DNA of 64,000 nt, from assembly GCA_004020315.1 (NCBI GenBank), contig SAQG01000006.1:75465-139464 (forward strand), given 5' to 3'. This DNA comes from Mesorhizobium sp. (GTDB lineage Bacteria; Pseudomonadota; Alphaproteobacteria; Rhizobiales; Rhizobiaceae). The position numbers and the translations under genes are program-made. The notes under the pieces are model-generated. The model was given only the letters and a program-made list of their open reading frames with translations, did not search any database and was not told the DNA's origin. Below are positions 32,015-40,940 of this stretch, piece by piece. How positions within the stretch are numbered: the stretch's first letter is position 1; the number at the start of each line of letters is the position of its first letter.

Positions 32015-32908
32015 TCAAAACGTCGGCAACACCGGCCGCACCGCCAGCGCATCCCTGACGATCTTTTCGACCGTCTTGCGGCGCTCGCCCGACAGCGGCT
32101 GGCGCGGCATGCGCACGCGGTCGTTGGTGTTGATCGCCAAGACTTCCGCGAGCTTGATGTTCTGCACCAGATAGGTCGACACGTCGAGGTCGAGCAGCGG
32201 CCGGAACCAGCGGTAGATTTTCAGCGCCTCCTCGCGGCGGCCCTGTTTCATCAATTGGTAGATCGCGACCGTCTCGCGCGGGAACGCCGTAACCAGTCCC
32301 GCCACCCAGCCGATGGCGCCGACCGACAGCGCCTCGAACGCCAGATTGTCGACGCCGGTGAACAAATCGTAGCGGTCACCGAAGCGGTTGATGATTTCGG
32401 TCGAACGGCGGATGTCGTCGGAGGATTCCTTGATGGCGACGAAACGCTTGTCCTTCGCCAGTTCCTCCATCTGGTCGACGGTGACGTCGACGCGATAGGC
32501 AAGCCGGTTGGAATAGATCATCACCGGCAGGTCGCCGGCCTCGGCGACGGCGCGCAGCGCGGCGACCGTCTCCTCCGCATTGGTGTGGTAGATCGGGCTC
32601 GGCACCACCATCAGCCCGTTGGCACCCTCCTTGGCGGCGCGGCGCGCGATCGCCGCCGCCTCGCGGGTGCCGGCTTCGTTGACCGTCAGCAGAACCGGCT
32701 TGTTCCCGGCGATCTTCTGCGCGGTCTTCAGCACGTCGATCTTCTCGTCATGCGAGAGCATCGGCCCCTCGCCGAGCGAGCCGCAGACGATGATGCCGTC
32801 GCAGCCGGCCTCCATCTGCAGTGCAAAGCAGCGCTCCATCTCGCCTTGGTCGAGGCGGTCGTCCTCGGTGAATTTGGTCGTGACGGCGGGGAAAACTCCG
32901 GTCCACAT
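32015..32908 (-). CDS. DapA-family lyase, probable pyrroline-4-hydroxy-2-carboxylate deaminase
   Basis: A 297-residue class I aldolase-fold enzyme. The Schiff-base lysine is Lys160 in FVAIKESSDD and the catalytic tyrosine is Tyr132 in MIYSN. The start motif GSLGEGPMLS replaces the GTTGE of true DapA. Together with the epimerase and D-amino acid dehydrogenase it fits the hydroxyproline pathway, where this family turns the pyrroline into 2-oxoglutarate semialdehyde. The ATG at 32908 has GGAG 8 bases upstream; the frame continues upstream through the operator. First gene of the run, divergent from GntR. Confidence 0.85.
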   Translation of the reverse strand: MWTGVFPAVTTKFTEDDRLDQGEMERCFALQMEAGCDGIIVCGSLGEGPMLSHDEKIDVLKTAQKIAGNKPVLLTVNEAGTREAAAIARRAAKEGANGLMVVPSPIYHTNAEETVAALRAVAEAGDLPVMIYSNRLAYRVDVTVDQMEELAKDKRFVAIKESSDDIRRSTEIINRFGDRYDLFTGVDNLAFEALSVGAIGWVAGLVTAFPRETVAIYQLMKQGRREEALKIYRWFRPLLDLDVSTYLVQNIKLAEVLAINTNDRVRMPRQPLSGERRKTVEKIVRDALAVRPVLPTF

Positions 32909-32922
32909 GGCAGTCGCTCCAT

Positions 32923-33000
32923 CTGATATATCAGTCGTATATTTGTTAAGAAACGGACTGTCAACACGGATTTCGCTATGATATATCAAAAATATATCAG
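32923..33000. promoter_or_regulatory. GntR-type operators between the hydroxyproline genes and their regulator
   Basis: Two palindromes share one core: CTGATATATCAG at 32923-32934 (12 bases, perfect) and TGATATATCA at 32979-32988 (10 bases, perfect), with a further half-like ATATATCAG ending at 33000. All lie between the divergent starts at 32908 and 33011. The repeated core is the likely binding site of the adjacent GntR regulator. Confidence 0.75.
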
Positions 33001-33010
33001 GAGCTCGCCT

Positions 33011-33670
33011 GTGATATTCAATGAAACAAGCCCGGCATCCGAGCCAGTGGCGACGAAAGCCTACCGTGTGCTCGAGCACATGATCGTAACGCTCGAACTG
33101 GCGCCCTCAAGCTTCATCACCGAGGGCGCTCTGATCGACAGGCTGGGACTTGGCCGCACGCCGGTGCGCGAGGCGATCCAGCGACTGGCGTGGGAGGGAC
33201 TGCTGGATGTCCGGCCCCGGGCCGGCATCGCCATTGCCCCACTTCATCCCGGCGACTGGTTGCGCGTTCTCGATGCACGGCGTGGCGTCGAGGTGGTTCT
33301 TGCGCGCTCGGCCGCCCGCTTCGTCACGCGTGAGGCCGCCGACCTGTTTCACGATGCGGCACTGGCCATGCAGAAAGCGGTGATATCAGGCAATGTGCTG
33401 GCCTTCATTCAAGCCGACAAGGCGCTCGACGAGGCGCTGGCGCTGGCTGCCGACAATCCTTTCGCCGCGCGGCTGGCGGCTCCCCTGCAGACCCACAGCC
33501 GCCGCTTCTGGTTCCGCTACAAGGCCGATACCGGGCTTGCCGAATCGGCCGAGCACCATGTCGCGCTGATCCGCTCGATCCTCGACGGCGACGAGGATGC
33601 CGCCGCCAAGGATGCCAAGCGCCTGATGGCGCTGCTGCGCGGCCACGCCGAGGCGGCCGCTACGCGCTAG
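33011..33670 (+). CDS. GntR (FadR/FCD) family regulator
   Basis: About 219 residues: an N-terminal winged helix (TEGALIDRLGLGRTPVREAI) and a helical FCD ligand domain with the Asp/His metal-site pattern. The GTG at 33011 with AGGAG 7 bases before is the best start; the ATG at 32978 would put the operator inside the gene. Divergent from the DapA-like gene, so it most likely controls the hydroxyproline run in response to a pathway intermediate. Confidence 0.86.
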   Translation: MIFNETSPASEPVATKAYRVLEHMIVTLELAPSSFITEGALIDRLGLGRTPVREAIQRLAWEGLLDVRPRAGIAIAPLHPGDWLRVLDARRGVEVVLARSAARFVTREAADLFHDAALAMQKAVISGNVLAFIQADKALDEALALAADNPFAARLAAPLQTHSRRFWFRYKADTGLAESAEHHVALIRSILDGDEDAAAKDAKRLMALLRGHAEAAATR

Positions 33671-33705
33671 GAGATCTGCCAGGCGCTGGGCATCGCCCAA
33701 TTCCG

Positions 33706-34017
33706 TCATGCGTCCTGGTCGGCCGGGATCACCACGTTTTCCCAATGTTCGCCGGCCGCGACGATGCAGCTTCTGCCGGCGACGTCGGTGACGATGATCG
33801 TCCAGGTACCGGTGTCGGCGACATAGACTTCCATAATCGCCATCTGACCGATCAGCCCGAAAGCAAACTGTCTTTCCTGGAACTTCTCGCTCAGGTAGGC
33901 GACGAGATCGCCATGTTCAACGCAATGATATTGGGCGCTTGCGGCGTTCGTACCCGCCGCCAATGCGCCAGCAAGAACCAGGGTTTTCACCCAGCCCAAC
34001 AGCAATTTGCGTGCCAT
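33706..34017 (-). CDS. Small secreted protein, paralogue of the next gene
   Basis: A 103-residue protein with a signal peptide (MARKLLLGWVKTLVLAGAL to ASA-QYHC). The mature part has two Cys and the pattern EKFQER, DTGTWTIIVTD, SCIVAAGEHWE. The same order and motifs recur in the gene at 34297 on the same strand, so the two are paralogues. AAAGGAGGTG precedes the ATG at 34017. I know of no function; a periplasmic protein with one disulphide is the simplest reading. Confidence 0.75.
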   Translation of the reverse strand: MARKLLLGWVKTLVLAGALAAGTNAASAQYHCVEHGDLVAYLSEKFQERQFAFGLIGQMAIMEVYVADTGTWTIIVTDVAGRSCIVAAGEHWENVVIPADQDA

Positions 34018-34296
34018 AGGCACCTCCTTTGCCATCACGTCCGGCAAAAGGGAGACGCCTCATTTTGCCGGAACGATCCAGGCCGGTTCCGACGTCATCA
34101 TCATCGCGTCGTCCTTTCTGTGTTCCGGTCTGTCACTAGCGGGACGATTGCAGATGTTCCCACTATGTTCTACATATGGTGTCGGCACCGACAAAGCGCA
34201 AGCAGGCGCCCGCTGGGGCGCCTGTGAATCCGTTTCAAAGTCGTCGCCGAGAATCGCCGCCTGCGGCCATACCGAGGCGGCCACACGCTAACCGGC

Positions 34297-34593
34297 TCAG
34301 GTGCCTGGCAGCGCTGCTGTTGTCACCGCGCTCTCCCAGCCTTCGCCCACCGAAACCACACAGCTTTGACCGCGTGTGTCGCTGGCGAGGATGGTCCAGG
34401 TGCCTTGATCGGAAACGAAGACTTCAACAATCACATTCGGGTTGACGACGCCGAGCGCGGTCGGATTTTCCCGGAACTTCTCGCCGAGCGCCTTGATCAT
34501 GTCGGCTCGTGGCGCGCATTGTTCGGCCGCTGTTGCCGGGGCGGCGGAAAACGCGGCAGCCGCGCAAAGTATCGACACCATAAGACGTGTCAT
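34297..34593 (-). CDS. Small secreted protein, paralogue of the previous gene
   Basis: A 98-residue protein with a signal peptide (MTRLMVSILCAAAAFSAAP to ATA-AEQC). The mature part repeats the layout of the neighbour at 33706: EKFREN, DQGTWTILASD, SCVVSVGEGWE, and two Cys at matching places. AAGGAGGTG stands before the ATG at 34593. The two genes are 279 bases apart on one strand, each with its own strong ribosome binding site. Function unknown. Confidence 0.75.
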   Translation of the reverse strand: MTRLMVSILCAAAAFSAAPATAAEQCAPRADMIKALGEKFRENPTALGVVNPNVIVEVFVSDQGTWTILASDTRGQSCVVSVGEGWESAVTTAALPGT

Positions 34594-34760
34594 CTGACAC
34601 CTCCTTGCGCCAGCCAATGCCCCCGAAGCTGTTCGCCAGCGCCGTTGGTTGATCTGCCGCGCCTCCTTCGCGACAGGATTGCAGATTAAGGTTTCTGCTG
34701 CCCGCCTGGTTCCATCACATTGGCGTTCACGCACATACTGGCCGCGACCGGTCAACAGAA

Positions 34761-34783
34761 AGGCCCGGGTTCTGCCCGGGCCT
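34761..34783 (-). terminator. Hairpin downstream of the mmsA repeats
   Basis: Inverted repeat AGGCCCGGG / CCCGGGCCT with a five-base loop, followed on the minus strand by a short T-rich run. It lies beyond the duplicated mmsA ends and is the first convincing terminator for mmsA. Confidence 0.6.
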
Positions 34784-34820
34784 GTTTCTTCTCATCGGAA
34801 AATTTGGACCAGTTTGTCGG

Positions 34821-35066
34821 CCGGCTAATTCATCGTTGGGATGACGAATTCGGCGCCGTCCTTTCACGCCTGCCCGCGCGCCCGCAGCCATAGGCGAGGA
34901 CGCGCAAACAAGAAACCGTCCGGCTAGTTCATCGTCGGGATGACGAATTCGGCGCCGTCCTTCACGCCTGCCCGCGCGGCCGCAGCCAAAGGCGAGGACG
35001 CGCAAACAAGAAACCGCCCGGCTAATTCATCGTCGGGATGACGAATTCGGCCCCGTCCTTCACGCC
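34821..35066. repeat. Tandem duplications of the mmsA 3' end
   Basis: Two full units (34821-34919, 99 bases; 34920-35017, 98 bases) and the real gene end (35018-35066) share nearly identical sequence. Each holds the complement of the last mmsA codons (coding AEFVIPTMN) with a stop. Each full unit also includes about 45 bases that are not present beside the true gene end. The copies differ by only a few bases, so the event looks recent or is kept uniform. Confidence 0.9.
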
Positions 35067-36518
35067 GGACGGCCAGCGCGAGGTCACCGTCTTGGTCTTG
35101 GTGTAGAAACGGAACGCGTCCGGTCCGTGCTGGTTGAGATCGCCGAAGGAAGACGCTTTCCAGCCGCCGAACGTGTAGTAGGCGATCGGCACCGGGATCG
35201 GCACATTGATACCGACCATGCCGACCTGGACCCTCGAGGCGAAGTCGCGGGCCGCATCGCCGTCGCGGGTGAAGATGGCGACGCCGTTGCCCATTTCGTG
35301 GTCGTTGGCGAGCTTGATCGCGTTCTCGTAAGTCGGCGCGCGCACCACGGAAAGCACCGGACCAAAGATCTCTTCCTTGTAGATGCGCATGTCGGCGGTC
35401 ACGTTGTCGAACAGGCAGCCGCCCATATAGTAGCCGTTCTCATAGCCCTGCATGGAAAAGCCGCGCCCGTCGACGACCAGCTTGGCGCCTTCCCTAACGC
35501 CGGTATCGACATAGCCCTTGACCCGCTCCAACGCTTGCGCCGTGACCAGCGGGCCGAAATCGGCGGACGAATCCGTCGAAGGACCGACCTTCAGGCTTTC
35601 GACACGCGGCACCAGCTTTTCCATCAGCCGGTTGGCAGTGTCGTTGCCGACCGGGACAGCCACGGAGATCGCCATGCAGCGCTCGCCGGCCGAGCCGTAG
35701 CCGGCGCCGATCAGCGCGTCGACGGTCTGGTCCATGTCGGCGTCGGGCATGATGATCATGTGGTTCTTGGCGCCGCCGAAGCACTGCACACGCTTGCCGG
35801 CCGCGCAGCCGCGCGAATAGATGTACTGGGCGATCGGCGTCGAGCCGACGAAGCCGATGGCCTTGATGTCGGGATCGTCGAGGATGGCGTCGACCGCCTC
35901 CTTGTCGCCGTTGACGACGTTGAGGATGCCCGCCGGCAAGCCGGCCTCGATGAACAGCTCGGCGATGCGCATCGGCACGCCTGGGTCGCGCTCCGAAGGC
36001 TTCAGGATAAAGGCGTTGCCGCAAGCGATAGCCGGCGCGATCTTCCACAATGGGATCATCGCCGGAAAATTGAACGGCGTGATGCCGGCAACGACGCCGA
36101 GCGGCTGGCGCATCGAATAGACATCGATGCCGGGGCCGGCGCCGTCGGTGAACTCGCCCTTCATCATGTGCGGCGCGCCGATGCAGACCTCGACCACTTC
36201 CAGGCCGCGCTGGATGTCGCCCTTGGCGTCGGCGATGGTCTTGCCGTGTTCGCGCGCCAGAATGTCGGCCAGCGCATCATACTCCCGGGCGACCAGTTCG
36301 AGGAACTTCATCAAGACGCGCACGCGCCGCTGCGGATTGGTCGCCGCCCAGCCGGGCTGCGCCGCCTTGGCGTTTTCCACTGCCGCACGCAGTTCCGCCT
36401 GCGAAGCCAGCGCCACGGTGCCGCGCACCGTGCCGTCCATCGGCTGCATCACGTCCTGCTTGCGGCCGCTGGTTCCGGCGACACGCTTGCCGCCGATGAA
36501 ATGACCGTATTCGATCAT
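35022..36518 (-). CDS. mmsA: Methylmalonate-semialdehyde dehydrogenase (CoA-acylating)
   Basis: A 498-residue aldehyde dehydrogenase of valine and inositol catabolism, giving propionyl-CoA or acetyl-CoA. Catalytic Cys281 is in GERCMAIS; NFPAMIPLW and QCFGGAKNH are typical of the MmsA branch. Starting MIEYGHFIGG at 36518 is the family start. The 3' end has been copied twice downstream. A LysR regulator is divergent, and liv genes for branched-chain amino acids are 6 kb away. Confidence 0.94.
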   Translation of the reverse strand: MIEYGHFIGGKRVAGTSGRKQDVMQPMDGTVRGTVALASQAELRAAVENAKAAQPGWAATNPQRRVRVLMKFLELVAREYDALADILAREHGKTIADAKGDIQRGLEVVEVCIGAPHMMKGEFTDGAGPGIDVYSMRQPLGVVAGITPFNFPAMIPLWKIAPAIACGNAFILKPSERDPGVPMRIAELFIEAGLPAGILNVVNGDKEAVDAILDDPDIKAIGFVGSTPIAQYIYSRGCAAGKRVQCFGGAKNHMIIMPDADMDQTVDALIGAGYGSAGERCMAISVAVPVGNDTANRLMEKLVPRVESLKVGPSTDSSADFGPLVTAQALERVKGYVDTGVREGAKLVVDGRGFSMQGYENGYYMGGCLFDNVTADMRIYKEEIFGPVLSVVRAPTYENAIKLANDHEMGNGVAIFTRDGDAARDFASRVQVGMVGINVPIPVPIAYYTFGGWKASSFGDLNQHGPDAFRFYTKTKTVTSRWPSGVKDGAEFVIPTMN

Positions 36519-36694
36519 GGTTTCTCTCCCTGCATTTGTGATGCGGCATTGTCCGCCTTTGCGCGGCCGATGGCAACGCGAGCGAAAACGCAACCGCTGT
36601 GCGGAAAATAGATAGCGGTTCGCGGCTGTGCATCAATTCCCGCAAATGGTAGGGTGGCGGTTGATCGCTGAGGAATTGAGAGATTGCTTTCCTT

Positions 36695-36740
36695 CACACC
36701 CCCTCTGTCCTGCCGGACATCTCCTCCGCAAGGGGGGGTG
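36695..36740. repeat. Palindromic intergenic element in the mmsA-lysR gap
   Basis: CACACCCCC and GGGGGGGTG arms surround an inner GTCC-TGCC-GGAC hairpin. C-rich elements of this build occur widely between genes in Mesorhizobium-like genomes. It lies in the 262-base gap between mmsA and the LysR gene. Confidence 0.5.
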
Positions 36741-36780
36741 GGCGGGAACGCGGCGCTCGCTCTTGAAGCGGATCATCCTC

Positions 36781-37662
36781 ATGAACTGGGATGACGTCCG
36801 CATCTTTCTTGCAGTGGCGCGTGCCGGCCAGATCCTCGGCGCGGCCAAGCGGCTGGAGCTCAACCACGCCACCGTCTCGCGCCGCGTCGCCGCCCTCGAG
36901 GATGCGCTGCGCACAAAACTGTTTCGGCGGCTGACCACCGGCAGCGAGCTGACGCCGGCGGGCGAGCGCTTCCTCGACATCGCCGAGCGCATGGAAGGCG
37001 ACATGATCGCCGCGCGCTCGACCGTGGCGGGCGAAGGCGACGACGTCTCCGGCACCGTGCGCATCGGCGCGCCTGATGGTTTCGGCGTTGCCTTCATGGC
37101 CAAACGCCTCGGTGCACTGACGGCGCTTCACCGCGAACTCACCATCCAGCTGGTGCCGGTGCCGCGTTCCTTCTCGTTGTCCAGGCGCGAGGCCGACATC
37201 GCCATCACCGTGGAGCGGCCGACGGAAGGCAGGCTGGTGGCGGGAAAGCTGGTCGACTACACGCTCGGCCTGTTCGCCTCCCGCGCCTATGCCGAAGCGC
37301 ATGGCCTGCCCCAGACGCCCGCCGAGCTTGGCCGGCACACGCTGATCGGCTATGTGCCGGACCTCATCGTCAGCCCCTCACTCGACTATGCGGCCGAATT
37401 CAGCGCCGACTGGCGCACGAGCTTCGCCATTTCCTCGGCACTCGGCCAGGCCGAAGCGGTGCGCTCCGGCGCCGGCATCGGCATCCTGCACACCTTCGTC
37501 GCCCGCTCGATGCCGGAACTGGTGGCTGTCGACATCGTCGCGCCCATTCGCCGCGCCTACTGGCTGGTCTATCACGAATCGGTCAGGCCGCTGCGCCGCG
37601 TCCAGATCGTCGCGAGCTTCATCACCAAGGCGGTGGAACAGGACCGAGGCCTGTTCGTCTGA
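36781..37662 (+). CDS. LysR family transcriptional regulator
   Basis: A 293-residue regulator: winged helix at 1-60 (GAAKRLELNHATVSRRVAAL) and a periplasmic-binding-like effector domain. The start MNWDDVRIFLAVARAG at 36781 is typical of the family. Divergent from mmsA, which makes mmsA the probable target; convergent with dadA. The effector is unknown. Confidence 0.9.
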   Translation: MNWDDVRIFLAVARAGQILGAAKRLELNHATVSRRVAALEDALRTKLFRRLTTGSELTPAGERFLDIAERMEGDMIAARSTVAGEGDDVSGTVRIGAPDGFGVAFMAKRLGALTALHRELTIQLVPVPRSFSLSRREADIAITVERPTEGRLVAGKLVDYTLGLFASRAYAEAHGLPQTPAELGRHTLIGYVPDLIVSPSLDYAAEFSADWRTSFAISSALGQAEAVRSGAGIGILHTFVARSMPELVAVDIVAPIRRAYWLVYHESVRPLRRVQIVASFITKAVEQDRGLFV

Positions 37663-37759
37663 CGATATTCATCCGACGCCGCGAAGTGTGTGGAGCTTGA
37701 TCCCAAAGTGCGCGGCAAGGTCCTCCACCGCGCTCAACTGCGTGAAGTTCCTTCCGATC

Positions 37760-39016
37760 CTACCGCTGGTATCGCTCCGGTCCGAGATCGCGGACGTTGA
37801 TGTCCGGCACTCGGTTGGAAATGATGTCGGCCAGGACCTTGGCCGAGCCGCAGGCCATGGTCCAGCCGAGCGTACCATGGCCGGTGTTGAGATAGAGGTT
37901 GGAAAACTCGGTGCGGCCGATCAGCGGCGGCCCGTCCGGCGTCATCGGCCGCAACCCGCACCAGAAGGTCGCCGACCGCATGTCGCCACTGTCTGGAAAA
38001 AGGTCGCCGAGCGAATGTTCGAGCGTGCGCCGCCGCGATTCATGCAGCGTCAGGTCGAAGCCGGAAATTTCCGCCGTACCACCGACCCGGATGCGATCGC
38101 CGAGCCTGGTGATCGCCACCTTGTAAGTCTCGTCCATCACCGTCGACACCGGTGCTGCGGCAGCATCCTTGATCGGCACGGTGATCGAATAGCCCTTGAC
38201 CGGATAGACCGGGATGGGTCGTTTCAGGCTACGCATGAACTTGGCCGAATAGCTGCCCATTGCCATCACATAGGCGTCGGCGGCCTTCCAACCCTTGCTC
38301 GTATTGATGTTGGCGATACGGTTGCGCTTGCGGACGATGCGCCTGATCGACGTGTCGTATTCGAAGGTGACGCCGCGGGCCACGCAGAGGTCGGCCAGAC
38401 GGTCGGTGAACATCTTGCAGTCACCGGTTTCGTCGCCCGGCAGCCGCAGGCCGCCGACGAATTTTTCACGCACCCCTGCCAGCCCCGGCTCGGCCGCGAT
38501 GCAGCCCTCGTGGTCGAGGATCTCGTAGGGAACGCCGTATGTCTTCAGCACCTCGACATCGCCGGCCGTGCCGTCGAGCTGCTGTTGCGTGCGAAAAAGC
38601 TGCAGCGTTCCCTTAGTGCGCTCGTCGTAGGCGATGCCGGTCGCCTCGCGCAGCGCTTTCAGCGTGTCGCGGCTGTATTCGGCCAAAGGCACCATGCGCG
38701 CCTTGTTCACCGCATAGCGCTCGGCCGTGCAGTTGCGCAGCATCCTGACCAGCCATACCCACATATGCGGATCGAGAGTCGGCCGCACTACCAGCGGACC
38801 ATGCTTCATCAGCAGCCATTTGATCGCCTTCAGCGGGACGCCGGGACCGGCCCAGGGCGAGGCGTAGCCAGGCGAGATCTCGCCGGCATTGGCAAAGCTG
38901 GTCTCCAGCGCCGGGCCCTTCTGGCGATCGATCACCGTCACTTCATGGCCGGCCTCGGCGAGATAGTAAGCGGTGGTGACCCCGATGACGCCGCCGCCCA
39001 GCACGAAGATCTTCAT
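37760..39016 (-). CDS. dadA: D-amino acid dehydrogenase small subunit
   Basis: A 418-residue FAD enzyme that oxidises D-alanine to pyruvate and passes electrons to the respiratory chain. FAD motif [19 protein letters not shown] at the N-terminus, the DadA stretch [16 protein letters not shown], and the C-terminal [12 protein letters not shown]. Alanine racemase lies 160 bases upstream on the same strand, giving the standard pathway L-Ala to D-Ala to pyruvate. The usual Lrp-type DadR regulator is not present. Confidence 0.94.
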   Translation of the reverse strand: MKIFVLGGGVIGVTTAYYLAEAGHEVTVIDRQKGPALETSFANAGEISPGYASPWAGPGVPLKAIKWLLMKHGPLVVRPTLDPHMWVWLVRMLRNCTAERYAVNKARMVPLAEYSRDTLKALREATGIAYDERTKGTLQLFRTQQQLDGTAGDVEVLKTYGVPYEILDHEGCIAAEPGLAGVREKFVGGLRLPGDETGDCKMFTDRLADLCVARGVTFEYDTSIRRIVRKRNRIANINTSKGWKAADAYVMAMGSYSAKFMRSLKRPIPVYPVKGYSITVPIKDAAAAPVSTVMDETYKVAITRLGDRIRVGGTAEISGFDLTLHESRRRTLEHSLGDLFPDSGDMRSATFWCGLRPMTPDGPPLIGRTEFSNLYLNTGHGTLGWTMACGSAKVLADIISNRVPDINVRDLGPERYQR

Positions 39017-39114
39017 CGTATAGCTCTCCAGAACGACGTCTTGTCAGGGATTTTGCGGGCGGGGCATCGTGGCTTTCTGTCTGCCGGATTTTACGGCGTC
39101 CGCCAAGTGCCCAA

Positions 39115-39159
39115 GCATGTCGCCCAAAAGTGCGCAGCGGTTTTCGGACAACGACATGC
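39115..39159. repeat. Palindromic intergenic repeat, copy 1
   Basis: Outer arms GCATGTC / GACATGC with inner CAAAA and GGTTTT blocks. The same plan occurs at 45595-45641, so this is a repeated element. It lies between alr and dadA and could fold in their shared transcript. Confidence 0.8.
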
Positions 39160-39175
39160 AAAAAAAGCCCGCGCG

Positions 39176-40327
39176 CTATCCATTCACATAGCGCCGGTGA
39201 AAGCGGTGTCCGAGGCTGGTCAGGATTTCGTAGCCGATGGTGCCGGCATGGCCGGCCGCCTGGTCCACCGTCTGCGACGGCCCGATCAGTTCGACGAGGT
39301 CGCCCGCCTTCAGCCTGCCGGGCGGGAGGGCCGAAATGTCGAGAACGATCGAATCCATCGACACACGGCCCAGGAACGGCAAGCGCACATTTTCGAACCA
39401 GGCGGCCGAGGCCGCGCGTCGATGCCAGCCATCGGCATAGCCAAGCGAGATCGTTGCGGCGCCCAGCGAATCGGGCGCGTGAAAAATATGGCCATAGCCG
39501 ACGCCGGCTCCCCTATCGAGGCTGCGCGTCTGGATGACCTTTGCCTGAAGCCGCACCACCGGCAGCATCGGATTTTCCTCCGCTGGCGTCGGGTTGATGC
39601 CGTAGAGCGCCGCACCAGGCCGGGCGAGGTTGTAATGAAAGGGCTGCCCAAGAAAGATGCCGGAGGAATTGGCGAGCGAGGCGGGCGCCTTTGGCAGCAT
39701 CCTGCGCAGCCGCTCGAGTTCCAGCCGCTGCTGCTCGTTGGCCGGATGCTCGGGCTCGTCGGCGCGAGCGAGATGGCTCATCACGAAGGTGACTTCGATA
39801 CCGTCGAAAGCCTGCGGATCGGCAGTGACGGCCTCCACCTCCGCTGCCGCCATGCCGAGCCGCGACATGCCGCTGTCGACCTGGATTGCAGCCTTGAGCT
39901 TGCGGCCGGCCCGCTGCGCCGCCGCGCGCCAGGCGGCGAGTTGACCGGCGCTGTTGATGACCGCGCCCAGTTCCGCGTCGACGGCTTCGCTTTCAGCGCC
40001 CGGCTGAATGCCGTTCAGCACATAGATCGCCGGCCGTGAGCCGAGCGCCTGGCGCAACAAGGCGCCCTCGGCCAGATGCGCGACGAAAAAAATAGCGCAG
40101 CCTTCGGCCGCCAGTGCAGCCGCCACTTGCGCCCCGCCGAGCCCGTAGCCGTTGGCCTTGACGACACCCGCGCAGCCGACGCCGCCCAAGCGCGCCTTGA
40201 GCCGCCGGTAATTTTCGCGGATGGCGCCGAGATCGATGGTCAATATGGCGCCGGCCGCCGCTTCGCTGATCGGCGCGCCTTTGACGGCGACCCGTTCAGA
40301 AAGAGATTTTTTGGAGGGCCCGTTCAT
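39176..40327 (-). CDS. alr: Alanine racemase
   Basis: A 383-residue PLP enzyme. The PLP lysine is Lys57 in VVKANGYGLG and the second catalytic Tyr lies in GVGYGHIF. The start at 40327 (MNGPSKKSLS) is the nearest to the family start; an ATG at 40384 is also open. Next to dadA it is likely the catabolic racemase (DadX role), although it may also supply D-Ala to the cell wall. Confidence 0.93.
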   Translation of the reverse strand: MNGPSKKSLSERVAVKGAPISEAAAGAILTIDLGAIRENYRRLKARLGGVGCAGVVKANGYGLGGAQVAAALAAEGCAIFFVAHLAEGALLRQALGSRPAIYVLNGIQPGAESEAVDAELGAVINSAGQLAAWRAAAQRAGRKLKAAIQVDSGMSRLGMAAAEVEAVTADPQAFDGIEVTFVMSHLARADEPEHPANEQQRLELERLRRMLPKAPASLANSSGIFLGQPFHYNLARPGAALYGINPTPAEENPMLPVVRLQAKVIQTRSLDRGAGVGYGHIFHAPDSLGAATISLGYADGWHRRAASAAWFENVRLPFLGRVSMDSIVLDISALPPGRLKAGDLVELIGPSQTVDQAAGHAGTIGYEILTSLGHRFHRRYVNG

Positions 40328-40416
40328 GCCAACCCCGTCTGCAGCGGATTGGCCATCAATAAGGCCACCGCGCTGATGCGGCAACCATGGCCGGCGCGAG
40401 CGCGGCTTGCGCCAAG

Positions 40417-40938
40417 CTACGCAACCAGATGCCGGAACGCCGCAACCACGTCCTCATAGACCTGACGCTTGAATGGCACGATCAGGTCGGGCAATTCCTC
40501 CATCGGCCGCCAAGCCCATTTGTCGAACTCGGCGATGTGGCCGCCCGGCGGCGGATTGATCTCAATCTCGCTCACGTCGCCGTGAAAGCGGAAGGCGAAC
40601 CATTTTTGCGCCTGGCCGCGATATTTCCCCTTGAAAGCGACGCCGACCAGATGCGCCGGCAGGTCGTAATATATCCAGTTCGGCGCCTCATCCAGCAACG
40701 ACACCGAGCGAATGCCGGTTTCTTCGTAGAGTTCCCGCTGTGCCGCCTGCAGCGGCTCTTCGCCCTTGTCGATGCCGCCCTGCGGCATCTGCCAGAGCCG
40801 CGTCGTGCCGGCGAATTCGCTGTCGGGCTCGGCAATGCGATGCCCGACCCAGACCAGCCCCTCTCCGTTGAGGACCATCAGTCCGACGCAGCGACGATAG
40901 GGCAGCGTCTCGGGATCGACCGGTTTTTTCTTCGCCAT
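40417..40938 (-). CDS. rppH: RNA pyrophosphohydrolase (Nudix)
   Basis: A 173-residue Nudix hydrolase that removes pyrophosphate from the 5' end of mRNA and so starts decay. The Nudix box runs from about residue 54 to 76 (GGIDKGEEP then REL-x-EETGI). Start [19 protein letters not shown] at 40938. It follows the polysaccharide deacetylase gene after 2 bases, at the end of the long envC-ctpA run. Confidence 0.95.
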   Translation of the reverse strand: MAKKKPVDPETLPYRRCVGLMVLNGEGLVWVGHRIAEPDSEFAGTTRLWQMPQGGIDKGEEPLQAAQRELYEETGIRSVSLLDEAPNWIYYDLPAHLVGVAFKGKYRGQAQKWFAFRFHGDVSEIEINPPPGGHIAEFDKWAWRPMEELPDLIVPFKRQVYEDVVAAFRHLVA

Positions 40939-40940
40939 GC

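Noticed and set aside
34727..35005. Minus-strand open frame with internal repeats
   Set aside because: It is only the out-of-frame reading of the duplicated mmsA ends; no ribosome binding site or protein character.
37352..40039. Very long open frame (about 895 codons) on the plus strand
   Set aside because: It lies opposite dadA and alr, which have complete catalytic motifs on the minus strand. Its translation is rich in Arg, His and Gln as expected of the complement of GC-rich genes, and it has no domain.
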